DNA of 64,000 bases from JAVEDQ01 sp963783105 (lineage in GTDB: Bacteria; Actinomycetota; Actinomycetes; Frankiales; Frankiaceae), in assembly GCA_963783105.1 (NCBI GenBank), contig CAWAMI010000003.1, forward strand, positions 930,001-994,000. The letters run 5' to 3'. This document shows positions 32,720 to 41,287 of this stretch, piece by piece (within the stretch, counting starts at the first letter, position 1; every line of letters starts with the position of its first letter). Under the pieces are notes generated by a model that saw nothing but the letters and a program-made list of their open reading frames with translations, ran no database searches and had not been told where the DNA came from. Both the position numbers and the translations under genes were made by a program.

Positions 32720-33775
32720 GCGTGCGGCGCCGCGGCAACGGTCTGACCGCGGAGTCCTACGTCCGGCTGCTCGACGTGGACCCACGGCTGGCGGACCACC
32801 TGCTCGTGGCCCTGGCATCGGCAAACGTCGCCGCCTACACGACGCCCTCGGCCGGTCGTCCCGGCCCGACCCTCGAGCTGCACATGCCGACGCGCCCGAT
32901 GGAGGTCGTGCACGTCGACAGCAGCCGGCGTCCGGCGGCGCGGCGCGTGCTCGAGGCGACGATGCCCGACATGACCGTCGGGATGCCGAGCGTCGAGGAG
33001 GAGGACGAGTTCGCGGCACTGGTGGCCGCCTGGGACGAGCGACCGGCGACGGCGTCCTGGCCGGCGGCGGAGGATACGGAGCCGGGCGGCACCGACCCCG
33101 GTTCGACCGACCCGGCGGGCACCGGCCCGGCCGGCCCGCCCCGCCGCCGGAAGACGGATCGGCCAGCCGAGGCGGAGGGGTCCGGAACCCCCGAGGACCG
33201 GGACTCCGACGCTCCCCCCTCGGAGCAGCCGTCGCCGGCGACAAACTCGGCCGGCGCCGGAACGGACGAGAAGACCGCGGAGGCGGCGGACTCGGCGGAG
33301 AAGCGGATCAGCGGACTCGGCGGAGCCAGCGGAGGCAGCAGCGGCAGGGACCGACGACCCGGGATCGGATCCCGCCGTGCCGCGCTCGCACGTCATCCGC
33401 TGGTCCGGACCCTCGCTGGAGAAGCGGAGCACCCCGGCCCGGGGTGAGCAGGACGCCGAGCAGGACGGCGAGACCGACCAGGAGCAGGACGACGAGGCCG
33501 ACGTCGAGGACCACGCCGACGTCGAGGACCACTACGTCCCGCCGCCGCTCCCTCCGATGCCCCCGACGCATCCGGTGACCAAGTGGGGTCTCGTCGCCCT
33601 GCTGCTCGGCCTGGTGCTGCTGGTCGCGCCGACGCTGCTCGGGCTCGAACACACGACTCCGGTCAACCTGTTCGGCGTCCTGACCATCCTGGGCGGCGTC
33701 GGGTTGCTGGTCTCCCGGTTGTCCGACCGGTCGAGCGACGACTACGAGGGTCCGGACGACGGCGCGGTGGTCTGA
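32716..33775 (+). pseudogene. Acidic linker/membrane protein split by a frameshift
   Basis: The first frame encodes SAESYVRLLDVDPRLADHLLVAL-type domain residues (to about 130) and an acidic, Pro-rich linker, then drifts and stops at 33447. The second frame encodes the continued acidic linker (DAEQDGETDQEQDDEA), the HYVPPPLPPMPP motif, two membrane helices and the DDGAVV end. I remember these as one protein in Streptomyces and relatives. A 15-bp repeat (33286-33300 and 33311-33325) encodes ADSAE in frame 1 the first time and frame 2 the second time, placing the shift at about 33300-33311. Two overlapping genes are the alternative (second start GTG 33377). Confidence 0.68.
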
Positions 33776-34623
33776 GCGCCCAGGTGCTCGTCGATCAGGT
33801 CGGCGAGCCGGTCCGGCTGGTCGATGGCGGCGAAGGCGGCACAGTCGTCCAGGGTGACCAGCCGGGCGTGCGGGAGGTCGACGGCCAGGCGCTCGGCCAG
33901 CCGGCGCGGGAAGGCGCGGTCGTCGTCCCCCCAGGCGATCAGGACCCGGCCCGGGAACGAGCGGTTGGCGTCGGCGGCGGCGAGGGTGTGCCGCGGATGC
34001 ATGTCCGCGAGCACCTTGCGGAGGTCCCGGCGCACCCGAGCGTCTCGGAGCGGAAGGGTCCACTGCTTCAGCAGGGAGTCGTCGACCCCGCGGTGCGTCA
34101 CCATGCGCGGGGCGGCCAGGCGCCGGACCCTCGCGAACCGTCCGGCCCGGGCCGAGAGCGGCAGCACCCCGGGCAGCTTCAGCAGGCGCAGCAGGGGCCC
34201 GAAGCTCGGCGGGGGAAAGGCGTCGTAGGCGTCGCACGCCGTGAGGACGACGTCGCCGACGCGCTCCCGGTGGTCCGCCATGAGCAGCTGTGTCAGCGCT
34301 CCCCCGGTGTCGACCCCGACGACGTCGACCCGCTCGAGTCCGAGCCCGTCGAGCACCTCCGTCAGGAGCCGGGCCAGCCCGGGCGGTGAGAGGTCGGCGT
34401 CCCCGGCCAGCGGGATGCCGTGTGCCCCCAGCGGCAGCTCGGGGATCACGCAGCGGAAGCCCCGGGCCGTCAGCAGCGGGACGAGCGGGCGGTAGAAGTC
34501 GGGGTCGACGAGCAGCGCGTGCACCAGCAGGACGGCCGGGCCGGAACCGCCGGTGTCCCGGACCCGCACCCGGCCGTGTGGGGTGTCGACGACGGTCATC
34601 TCGTCGGTCGGTGCGATCGCCAT
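33742..34623 (-). CDS. Alpha/beta hydrolase with Asp nucleophile elbow
   Basis: 293 residues. The oxyanion region is LLVHALLVDPDF, and the nucleophile elbow reads VVGVDTGG, with Asp where esterases have Ser, as in haloalkane dehalogenases and epoxide hydrolases; the acid is in IAWGDDDRAFP. The catalytic His region near the end is weaker (TLDDCAAFAAIDQP lacks an obvious His), so activity is uncertain. The ATG has a GGAGG site. It diverges from a TetR gene, with an inverted repeat between them, and overlaps the preceding convergent gene by 34 nt. Confidence 0.78.
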   Translation of the reverse strand: MAIAPTDEMTVVDTPHGRVRVRDTGGSGPAVLLVHALLVDPDFYRPLVPLLTARGFRCVIPELPLGAHGIPLAGDADLSPPGLARLLTEVLDGLGLERVDVVGVDTGGALTQLLMADHRERVGDVVLTACDAYDAFPPPSFGPLLRLLKLPGVLPLSARAGRFARVRRLAAPRMVTHRGVDDSLLKQWTLPLRDARVRRDLRKVLADMHPRHTLAAADANRSFPGRVLIAWGDDDRAFPRRLAERLAVDLPHARLVTLDDCAAFAAIDQPDRLADLIDEHLGAQTTAPSSGPS

Positions 34624-34675
34624 GGCGTCCTCCTGCTGCTGAGCCGGGATTCAACAACGGGCACGTTAGCAGCAG

Positions 34676-34691
34676 TTGAGTGTCGGCTCAA
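34676..34691. promoter_or_regulatory. Inverted repeat between hydrolase and TetR genes
   Basis: TTGAG-N6-CTCAA in the 103-nt divergent gap, 35 nt before the TetR start. Symmetry and place suggest an operator for the TetR protein. Confidence 0.4.
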
Positions 34692-34726
34692 TAGCCGCCG
34701 GGACTCCGCTCGTACTGTGATCGATC

Positions 34727-35347
34727 GTGAGCGCGCCTTCCCGTCGTCGGCTCAGCCCCGAGCAGCGGCGCGAGCAACTGCTCGACGCCGCACTCGAGCT
34801 GGCCGCGGGTGCCGACCTGTCGGCGCTGTCCGTGCAGGAGATCGCCGCGACGGCGGGGGTGTCCGAGGGTTTGCTGTACCACTACTTCGACACCCGGGAG
34901 GCGCTGCTGGCGGCGGCCCTGCAGCGGGCGGCCGACCGCCTCATCGCGAGGCTCGACGTGCAGTCGACCGCCTCGCCGCTCGAGTCGCTGGTCGCGATCT
35001 TCTCGGCCTACCTCGACCACGTGCAGGCGGAGCCGACGGCGTGGCGGGCGGTGCTGCAGGCCCGATCCGGGCCCCTGGCGGAGATCGGTGCCGCGGTCGA
35101 GGAGCACCTGCGCGAGCTGACCCTGCGCGAACTCGGCGTCGAGGAACCGACGGCGGTCCTGCGCGCGGTGATCGAGGGTTGGGCGGCCTTCGAGCGGGAG
35201 GCGTGCCTGATCTGGCTGGAGGAACGGACCCTCCCCCGGACGGCACTCGAGGACGTGCTGGAGAGCAGCTTCCTGACCGCCCTCCAGGCCGCGGCCCGGC
35301 ACGACGAACAGGCCCGGCAGGTGATGGTCCGCCTGGGGATCGGCTAG
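34727..35347 (+). CDS. TetR-family transcriptional regulator
   Basis: 206 residues. The N-terminal DNA-binding part is typical (RREQLLDAALELAA..LSVQEIAATAGVSEGLLYHYFDTREALLAAAL, residues about 10-60); the C-terminal ligand domain is family-specific. It diverges from the Asp-nucleophile hydrolase, which is its likely target; the ligand is unknown. GTG start at 34727, close to a TACTGT/TGTGAT region that may hold the -10 element. Confidence 0.88.
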   Translation: MSAPSRRRLSPEQRREQLLDAALELAAGADLSALSVQEIAATAGVSEGLLYHYFDTREALLAAALQRAADRLIARLDVQSTASPLESLVAIFSAYLDHVQAEPTAWRAVLQARSGPLAEIGAAVEEHLRELTLRELGVEEPTAVLRAVIEGWAAFEREACLIWLEERTLPRTALEDVLESSFLTALQAAARHDEQARQVMVRLGIG

Positions 35348-35442
35348 CGTTCGAGGCCGTTCAGACCAAGACAACGACGTCCGGGCCGGCCCCGAGGCCA
35401 CGGAGGGCGACGGAGCCGGCCGGATGCGCCGGGCGGGTCCGG

Positions 35443-36300
35443 TCAGACCGCGTCTTCGAGCTCCTTGAACTCCTCGTCGCTGAGGTCGACGGTCGCGGCC
35501 TTCATGTTGTCCTCGAGGTGCGCGACCTTGCTCGTGCCGGGGATGGCGAGCACCTGCGGCGAACGGTGCAGCACCCAGGCGAGCGCGAGCTGCGCCGGCG
35601 TGACGTCGTGCCGCTTGGCCGCCTCGGTGAGCGCGCTGCCCTCGCCGACGAGCTTGCCGGTCGCGAGCGGGAACCACGGGATGAACGCGATGCCCTCCGA
35701 CTCGCAGTACTCGAGCACGTCCTCGTGTCCGCGGTCGGACAGGTTGAACATGTTCTGCACCGAGACCACGTCCACGACCTTCTGGGCCTGCTTCACCTGG
35801 TCGACCGAGGTCTCGGAGATGCCGATGTGGCGGATCTTGCCCTCGTCCTGCATCGCCTTGAGCTCGCCGAGCGAGTCCTCGACCGGCACCTCGGGGTCGA
35901 ACCGGTGCAGCTGGAACAGGTCGATGCGCTCCAGCTTCAGGCGGCGGAGGCTCATCTCTACCTCCTGGCGCAGGTAGTCCGGCTTGCCGAGTGGCCGCCA
36001 GTCACCGGGGCCGCAGCGCAGCAGCCCCGCCTTGGTGCCGATGACGAGGTCGTCCGGATACGGGTGCAGGGCCTCGGCGATGATCTCCTCGCTCACGTAC
36101 GGCCCGTAGGAGTCGGCCGTGTCGATGAACGTGACGCCGAGTTCGACCGCACGCTTCAGCACGCGGATGCACTCGTCGCGGTCCGCGGGCGGACCCCAGA
36201 TGCCCTGGCCGGTGAGCTGCATGGCGCCGTAGCCGAGGCGGTGGACGGAGAGGTCGCCGCCGAGGGTCACGGAGCCGCTGGATTCTCCTGGTGTCGTCAT
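35443..36300 (-). CDS. Aldo/keto reductase
   Basis: 285 residues with the AKR barrel and tetrad: FIDTADSYGP (Asp, Tyr), VIGTKAG (Lys), LFQLHRFDP (His); the NADPH-binding end IPGTSKVAHLEDNMKA is also present. It reduces aldehydes or ketones; the YgbB/oxidoreductase-like LGYGAMQLTG start is common in general AKR13-type proteins. The ATG at 36300 opens just before the first strand. It diverges from the serine hydrolase gene; no clear ribosome site is seen. Confidence 0.9.
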   Translation of the reverse strand: MTTPGESSGSVTLGGDLSVHRLGYGAMQLTGQGIWGPPADRDECIRVLKRAVELGVTFIDTADSYGPYVSEEIIAEALHPYPDDLVIGTKAGLLRCGPGDWRPLGKPDYLRQEVEMSLRRLKLERIDLFQLHRFDPEVPVEDSLGELKAMQDEGKIRHIGISETSVDQVKQAQKVVDVVSVQNMFNLSDRGHEDVLEYCESEGIAFIPWFPLATGKLVGEGSALTEAAKRHDVTPAQLALAWVLHRSPQVLAIPGTSKVAHLEDNMKAATVDLSDEEFKELEDAV

Positions 36301-36400
36301 GACGTATTCGTGCCCGATGCAACCGATCGCACGCGCGGATCCTGCATGCCGTGCACGGCCCACGGGCACACGCGGCGGTCCGGATGACAGACTCGGGTCC

Positions 36401-37633
36401 GTGACCGAACTCACCCTCGTCGACCCGGCGTCGGTCGGACTGTCCGCCGCGCGCCTACGTCGCATCGACTCGCACTTCGACCGCTACGTGGACGACGGCC
36501 GGCTGCCCGGCTACCAGGTCCTCGTCTCGCGCCGCGGGCAGGTGGCGCACCTCGCCTCGGCCGGCCAGGCCGACATCGAGGCGGGCCGCACCGTCGCCGA
36601 CGACACCCTGTGGCGCATCTACTCCATGACCAAGCCGATCACCTCGGTCGCCGCGATGATGCTGTGGGAGCAGGGCGCCTTCGAGCTGACCGACCCGGTG
36701 AGCCGGTACCTGCCCGCCTTCGCCGACACCCCGGTCTACGCGGGCGGCACCGCCGCGAAGCCGGTCACCGAGCCGCAGGTGGAGCCGATGCGGATGTGGC
36801 ACCTGCTCACCCACACGTCGGGGCTCACCTACGGCTTCCACCACATGCACGTCGTCGACGAGATGTACCGCAACGCCGGCTACGAGTGGGGAGCCCCGGA
36901 GGGTGTCGACCTGACCGGCGCCGTCGAGGCCTGGGCCCGGCTTCCGCTGCTGTTCCAGCCGGGCAGCGAGTGGAACTACGGGGTCTCGACCGACGTGCTG
37001 GGGCGGGTCGTCGAGGTCATCTCCGGCCGCCCGCTGGATGCGTTCTTCGCCGAGCAGATCTTCGAGCCGCTCGGGATGGCCGACACCGGCTTCTGGGTGG
37101 AACCGGCGCAGCAGGAGCGGCTCGCCGCGCTGTACGCGATGGCGCCCGGGTTGACGAGCAAGGTGCGCTACGACGTCATGGGCGACGCGGTGCGCAGCAA
37201 GCCCGGCTGGCTGTCCGGCGGCGGAGGGCTCGTCTCGAGCATCGCGGACTACCACCGGTTCACGCAGATGCTGCTGAACGGCGGCGAGCTGGACGGCGAA
37301 CGGATCCTCGGCCCGCGGACCCTGCGCTACATGGCGTCCAACCACCTGCCCGGCGGCGCGGATCTCGAGAGCTTCGGCCGTCGGATCTTCTCGGAGGTCC
37401 GCTACGACGGTGTCGGCTTCGGGCTCGGCTTCGCCGTCGTGCACGACCCGGTCGCGTTCAAGACGCTGAGCAGCGCCGGCGAGTTCAATTGGGGCGGCGC
37501 CGCGAGCACCGCCTTCTACGTGGACCCGGCCGAGGAGCTGACCGTCGTGTTCATGACACAGCTGCTGCCCTCGAGCACCTACCCGCTGCGCAGCCAGCTC
37601 CGCCAGCTCGTCGGGCAGGCGATCGTCGCATGA
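36401..37633 (+). CDS. Serine hydrolase, class C beta-lactamase family
   Basis: 410 residues. The SxxK motif is YSMTKP (Ser75, Lys78), the Tyr motif is NYGVSTD (YxN-type position), and the third motif region is near GAASTAFYVDP. Without a signal peptide it is more likely an intracellular esterase (EstB-like) than a true beta-lactamase. GTG start at 36401 with CAGACT 7 nt upstream. The stop overlaps a tiny coupled frame by 4 nt, which in turn overlaps the epoxide-hydrolase-like gene, so the three form one translational unit. Confidence 0.88.
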   Translation: MTELTLVDPASVGLSAARLRRIDSHFDRYVDDGRLPGYQVLVSRRGQVAHLASAGQADIEAGRTVADDTLWRIYSMTKPITSVAAMMLWEQGAFELTDPVSRYLPAFADTPVYAGGTAAKPVTEPQVEPMRMWHLLTHTSGLTYGFHHMHVVDEMYRNAGYEWGAPEGVDLTGAVEAWARLPLLFQPGSEWNYGVSTDVLGRVVEVISGRPLDAFFAEQIFEPLGMADTGFWVEPAQQERLAALYAMAPGLTSKVRYDVMGDAVRSKPGWLSGGGGLVSSIADYHRFTQMLLNGGELDGERILGPRTLRYMASNHLPGGADLESFGRRIFSEVRYDGVGFGLGFAVVHDPVAFKTLSSAGEFNWGGAASTAFYVDPAEELTVVFMTQLLPSSTYPLRSQLRQLVGQAIVA

Positions 37634-37695
37634 AGGCGGGCCGGATCGAGGCGGGCCGTATGGAGTCGGGCCGAATGGGGGCGCAGACAGCATGA
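37630..37695 (+). CDS. 21-codon coupled mini-frame with 15-bp repeats
   Basis: ATG at 37630 overlaps the serine-hydrolase stop (ATGA), and its own TGA overlaps the ATG of the next gene (ATGA again). The peptide is KAGRI-EAGRM-ESGRM-type repeats: M, then five-residue units ending in GR plus I or M. It may serve to pass ribosomes from one gene to the next rather than to make a functional peptide. It may equally be chance in a degenerate repeat. Confidence 0.35.
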   Translation: MKAGRIEAGRMESGRMGAQTA

Positions 37696-38534
37696 GGACC
37701 GAGCGCATCGACGTCGGGGGGCTCGAGCTCGCCGTGGAGATCGGCGAGCCGGCGTCCGGGGCCCCAGACGCCGAGAGCGTGCTGCTGGTCCACGGCTTCC
37801 CCGACTCGCACAAGCTGTGGCGCTACCAGGTGCCCGCGCTGCGGGACGCCGGCTTCCGCACCATCGCGCCGGACCTGCGCGGCTTCGGCGATTCGGACAA
37901 GCCGAGCGAGGTCGAGGCCTACCGGCTGACGACGTCCGTCGCCGACATGCTGAAGGTGCTCGACGCCCTCGACATCTCGCGGGCCCACGTGGTGTGCCAC
38001 GACTTCGGGGCGGTGGTCGGCTGGCTGCTCTCCGCCTTCACCCCGGACCGGGTCGGGCGGCTCGCCGCCCTGTCCGTCGGGCACCCGATGGCGTTCCGTG
38101 AACCGACGATCGAGCAGCGGGAGAAGCAGTGGTACATGCTGCTGTTCCAGTTCGAGGGCGTCGCCGAGCAGCTGCTCGAGCGCGACGACTGGGCGCTGCT
38201 GCGCCAGTGGGTCGGCGGCGCCGGCGACATGGACAACTGGATCGCCGACCTCTCCCGGCCCGGGGCGCTGACCGCGGGCCTCAACTGGTACCGCGCCAAC
38301 CAGCATCCCGCCCGCGAGCTGAAGGCGAGGCCGCAGGTGCCGGCGGTGCAGGCGCCGACGCTCGGGTTGTGGAGTGACGGCGACCGCTACCTCGTCGAGG
38401 AGGGCATGCAGCGCTCCGCCGAGTTCGTTTCCGGGCCGTGGCACTACGAACGGGTCGAGCACGCGAGCCACTGGATGCAGCTCGACCAGCCGGAGCTGGT
38501 GAACCGGCTGCTGCTGCAGCACCTCGTCGGCTAG
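37692..38534 (+). CDS. Epoxide hydrolase-like alpha/beta hydrolase
   Basis: 280 residues. The HGFPDSHKLWR oxyanion loop, PDLRGFGDSDKP, VCHDFGAVVGW with an Asp nucleophile, GLWSDGDRYLVEEG acid and EHASHWMQLDQP with the catalytic His are typical of the epoxide hydrolase/dehalogenase group; DFGAVVGW argues for epoxide hydrolase. The substrate is unknown. It is coupled to the mini-frame upstream and overlaps the convergent permease remnant by 4 nt. Confidence 0.87.
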   Translation: MRTERIDVGGLELAVEIGEPASGAPDAESVLLVHGFPDSHKLWRYQVPALRDAGFRTIAPDLRGFGDSDKPSEVEAYRLTTSVADMLKVLDALDISRAHVVCHDFGAVVGWLLSAFTPDRVGRLAALSVGHPMAFREPTIEQREKQWYMLLFQFEGVAEQLLERDDWALLRQWVGGAGDMDNWIADLSRPGALTAGLNWYRANQHPARELKARPQVPAVQAPTLGLWSDGDRYLVEEGMQRSAEFVSGPWHYERVEHASHWMQLDQPELVNRLLLQHLVG

Positions 38535-39589
38535 CGCGAGTCGGCTTCCTGCGGGCGTCCGCCCATCATCCGCAGCATCGGGACGCCGCCGGTGCGGGCG
38601 AACCGCACGACCAGCACGATGGCGAGGGTCAGGAACGCGATGTTCAGGAACGTCGTGTAGTTCCAGGACAGACCTGCCGATTCGACGCGGGCGTCGCGGG
38701 CGTCGGGTATCAGCTGCAGGAAACCGAAGATCACCTCGACGACATAGCCGGCGATCACCGAGGCCACGTAGAAGGTGGCGGCGAGGAACAGCGCCATGCG
38801 GGTGCCGTAGTACTTCCGGTAGATCACGAGGATCGGGAGGATCAGGAGGTCGGCGAAGATGAAACTCACCACGCCACCGAAGCTGATCCCGCCGTTCCAC
38901 AGCACGGCAGCCAGGGGCACGTTGCCGATCGAGCACACGAAGCTGAGCACGGCGACGACGGGCCCGACGATCGGGCCCCAGATCTTGCTCAACACCGCGT
39001 GGTCGGTGAGGAACAGGTTCTGCCAGAACGACTCGGGCACCCAGGCACCGACGGCGCCGGCGATCAGCAGCCCGATCACGATGTCGCGCAACACGGCGGC
39101 CCACTCCATGACGAAGATGTGGCTGACCGACGTGAAGCCTTGGGTGAGGTGAGGCGCTGCCAGAGTGATCCGCCGCCGGCCACGCTCATGTCCATGGCCG
39201 CGTGACCCTCCATGGCGCCGGCGAGCCGCCGGTCGGCCTGGCGACGAGCGGCGGAGGGCAGCCCCGGCTTCAGGAACAAGCGGAACAGGACGAACAGCAC
39301 GAGAATCATCACCGGGCCGCCGACGAACTCAGCGGCGGTGAACTCCCAGCTGATCAACAGAGCCAGGATGATGCCCAGCTCGACGACCAGGTTGGTGCTG
39401 GCGACCTCGAATGCCATGGCCGAGGGTCCGGGGCCGATCGTCCCCGAGCAGCCGGCTCACGGACTCCCGCCGGACAACGGCTTGAACGATCGCGGACAGC
39501 GTGAAACCCAAAATCAGGGCCCAGGTGATCTCTCAGGTCATGCCGAAGGCGAGGCGTAACGCGTGACCGAGGGCTCCCAGCACGTCCAC
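38531..39589 (-). pseudogene. Decayed permease gene (DUF318/ArsP-like), several lesions
   Basis: Four pieces of one permease lie in order on the minus strand. (1) GTG 39589: VDVLGALGHALRLAFGMT, then TGA at the place where relatives have Trp (MTWEI). (2) EITWALILGFTLSAIVQAVV..LLGDDRPRTLG, which continues the same frame. (3) A jump to MAFEVASTNLVVELGIILALL: about 30 residues containing the conserved SSCSYAA region are missing and the frame changes. (4) A further shift at about 39150 (SPKASRR instead of GFTSVSHIFVMEW), then an intact C-terminal half (38531-39109) with its membrane helices. Several independent lesions make sequencing error unlikely. Confidence 0.85.
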
Positions 39590-39663
39590 GACTCCATGCT
39601 CCTCAGGGGCTGACTTGCGGTGACGACGGCGGGGGGACCGTGCTCGCCCACCGGTACGCGAAA

Positions 39664-40668
39664 CTAGCGGCGCGCCCTCGGTGGCCTGCGCCGCGGCCGG
39701 CGGCGGGCCGGTCGCTGCCGGAAGCGGACGTCGATCTCCTGGAACCCCTTGTGCCGCTGGGCCTCCGCGTAGCTGGCGTAGGCGTCCTCGTCGGCGGCGG
39801 TGAGGTCGACGTCGTCCGTGAACGGCGTGAGCAGCGCCCGGGGCCACAGCCGCCTCGCCCACACCGCGTTCGCCTCGGCGCAGAGCACGACCGCGAGCGC
39901 CTCCAGGTAGATGAAGGCGAGCAGGCCGAGCACGAGGCCGAAGGCGCCGTACGTCGCGCCCGCCGTCTTCAGCGTGTGCGAGACGTAGCTCGCGCCGAGC
40001 AGTTGCAGCACCTGCCAGAACAGCCCGGCGCCGACGGCTCCTGGCGCGATGTCGCGCCAGGACACCTCGCGCACCGTGGCGATGCGGAAGGCCAGGAGGA
40101 AGATCAGCGAGTTGAGGACCACGGACGCGACGAAGGCGGGGATGCGCACGGACTGCCCGAACTGGGCGCCGAACGCGTGCACCATGCCGGACAGCGCGGA
40201 CGTCGCGAGGACGCCGAGCCCGACGGTGGTCAGCAGCACCAGGCTGCGCAGCCGCGACTTCAGCGGGTTGGGCCGGCGGTTGCGCGGCACGGCCCAGATG
40301 ACGTTCATCGCATTCTGGCCGGCCTGGGCGACCCCGAGACCGCCGTAGACGATCCCGATCAGGCCGACGATCACCGCCCAGTTCGACCCCTCGAGCCGCC
40401 CGGTCGGCAGGTCGTTGCCGATCAGCGGGAACTGCCCGAGCGCCGAGTCGAGGATGCGCGCCTGCAGTGCCGGGTCGCCCTGCAGCACGAAGCCGAGGAT
40501 CGTCGTCAGCAACAGCAGCAGCGGGAACAGCGAGAGGAAGCCGTAGTAGGTCAGCAGGGCCGCGAGGAACGGTCCCTGATCGTCGGCGAACTTGTAGACG
40601 ACCGCGAGCGGGAACCCGGCCCAGCGGTGCCGCCGCTGGTAGGAATCGAATCGCTCGGTGAGCGTCAT
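39664..40668 (-). CDS. YihY/BrkB-family membrane protein
   Basis: 334 residues with about six membrane helices and the YihY pattern: ALLTYYGFLSLFPLLLLLTTILGF, WAVIVGLIGIVYGGLGVAQAGQNAMNVIW, and GATYGAFGLVLGLLAFIYLEALAVVLCAEANA. The C-terminus is a basic Arg-rich tail (RRRPRRRPPRARR). The family is widespread, its transport role is not settled. The ATG follows a GAGGGG ribosome site. It is transcribed toward the permease remnant. Confidence 0.88.
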   Translation of the reverse strand: MTLTERFDSYQRRHRWAGFPLAVVYKFADDQGPFLAALLTYYGFLSLFPLLLLLTTILGFVLQGDPALQARILDSALGQFPLIGNDLPTGRLEGSNWAVIVGLIGIVYGGLGVAQAGQNAMNVIWAVPRNRRPNPLKSRLRSLVLLTTVGLGVLATSALSGMVHAFGAQFGQSVRIPAFVASVVLNSLIFLLAFRIATVREVSWRDIAPGAVGAGLFWQVLQLLGASYVSHTLKTAGATYGAFGLVLGLLAFIYLEALAVVLCAEANAVWARRLWPRALLTPFTDDVDLTAADEDAYASYAEAQRHKGFQEIDVRFRQRPARRRPRRRPPRARR

Positions 40669-40778
40669 GGGCCCCTCGGTGATGTGGGCACGGATCGGGA
40701 GCCCGCGCAGGTTCCGTCGTCGACGCAGGCACGTCCCGTCGTCGACAGACCTGTACCCCTCCGCGCGATCATGGGTAC

Positions 40779-41138
40779 ATGAACGTGTTCACCCTCGACG
40801 AGGCCCGGGCCACTCTCGACGAGCTCCGTCCGACACTCGACGAGTTCGTGACGCTGCGCGCGGACGCCGCCGAGCTGGCGGCCGCCGTGCGTGCCGATGC
40901 GCCGAGTCCGCTCGGTGGGCTCGCGGAGCTCAAGGCCCTCGAGGCACGGATCGACGAGCTGCTGACCCGGGTGCAGGAGACCGGCGTCGAGGTGAAGGGC
41001 TTCGCTCCCCTGCTCCTCGACTTCCCCGCCGAGCTCGACGGTCACGACGTGTTGCTCTGCTGGCTGGAGGGTGACGGCCGGCTCGAGTGGTACCACCGGC
41101 ACGATCTCGGCTTCCTCGGACGCCGCAGGCTGCCCTGA
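40779..41138 (+). CDS. DUF2203-family protein
   Basis: 119 residues, the usual size. The start (FTLDEARATLDELRPTLDEF) is a helix, the middle is a long helix with acidic residues (LAELKALEARIDELLTRVQETGVEVKG), and the conserved C-terminus is DVLLCWLEGDGRLEWYHRHDLGFLGR. Function is unknown. ATG at 40779. Single gene, divergent from the YihY gene. Confidence 0.85.
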   Translation: MNVFTLDEARATLDELRPTLDEFVTLRADAAELAAAVRADAPSPLGGLAELKALEARIDELLTRVQETGVEVKGFAPLLLDFPAELDGHDVLLCWLEGDGRLEWYHRHDLGFLGRRRLP

Positions 41139-41287
41139 CGTCGACGTCCATGCCGGGGGACCGGCCCCGACCGGACGGCGGAGGAGGTTTTCAGCTCGAG
41201 CCCGCGAGGGTAGGTTTTTCAGTACACCGCCGCCCCTCCCTGAGTCAGGACCTCGCCACGCGAGCGTCGGCAGTCCCAGGGAGCGCT

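Noticed and set aside
36401..37633. True class C beta-lactamase (resistance gene)
   Set aside because: No signal peptide and no clear KTG motif; it fits the broad esterase/serine hydrolase group better.
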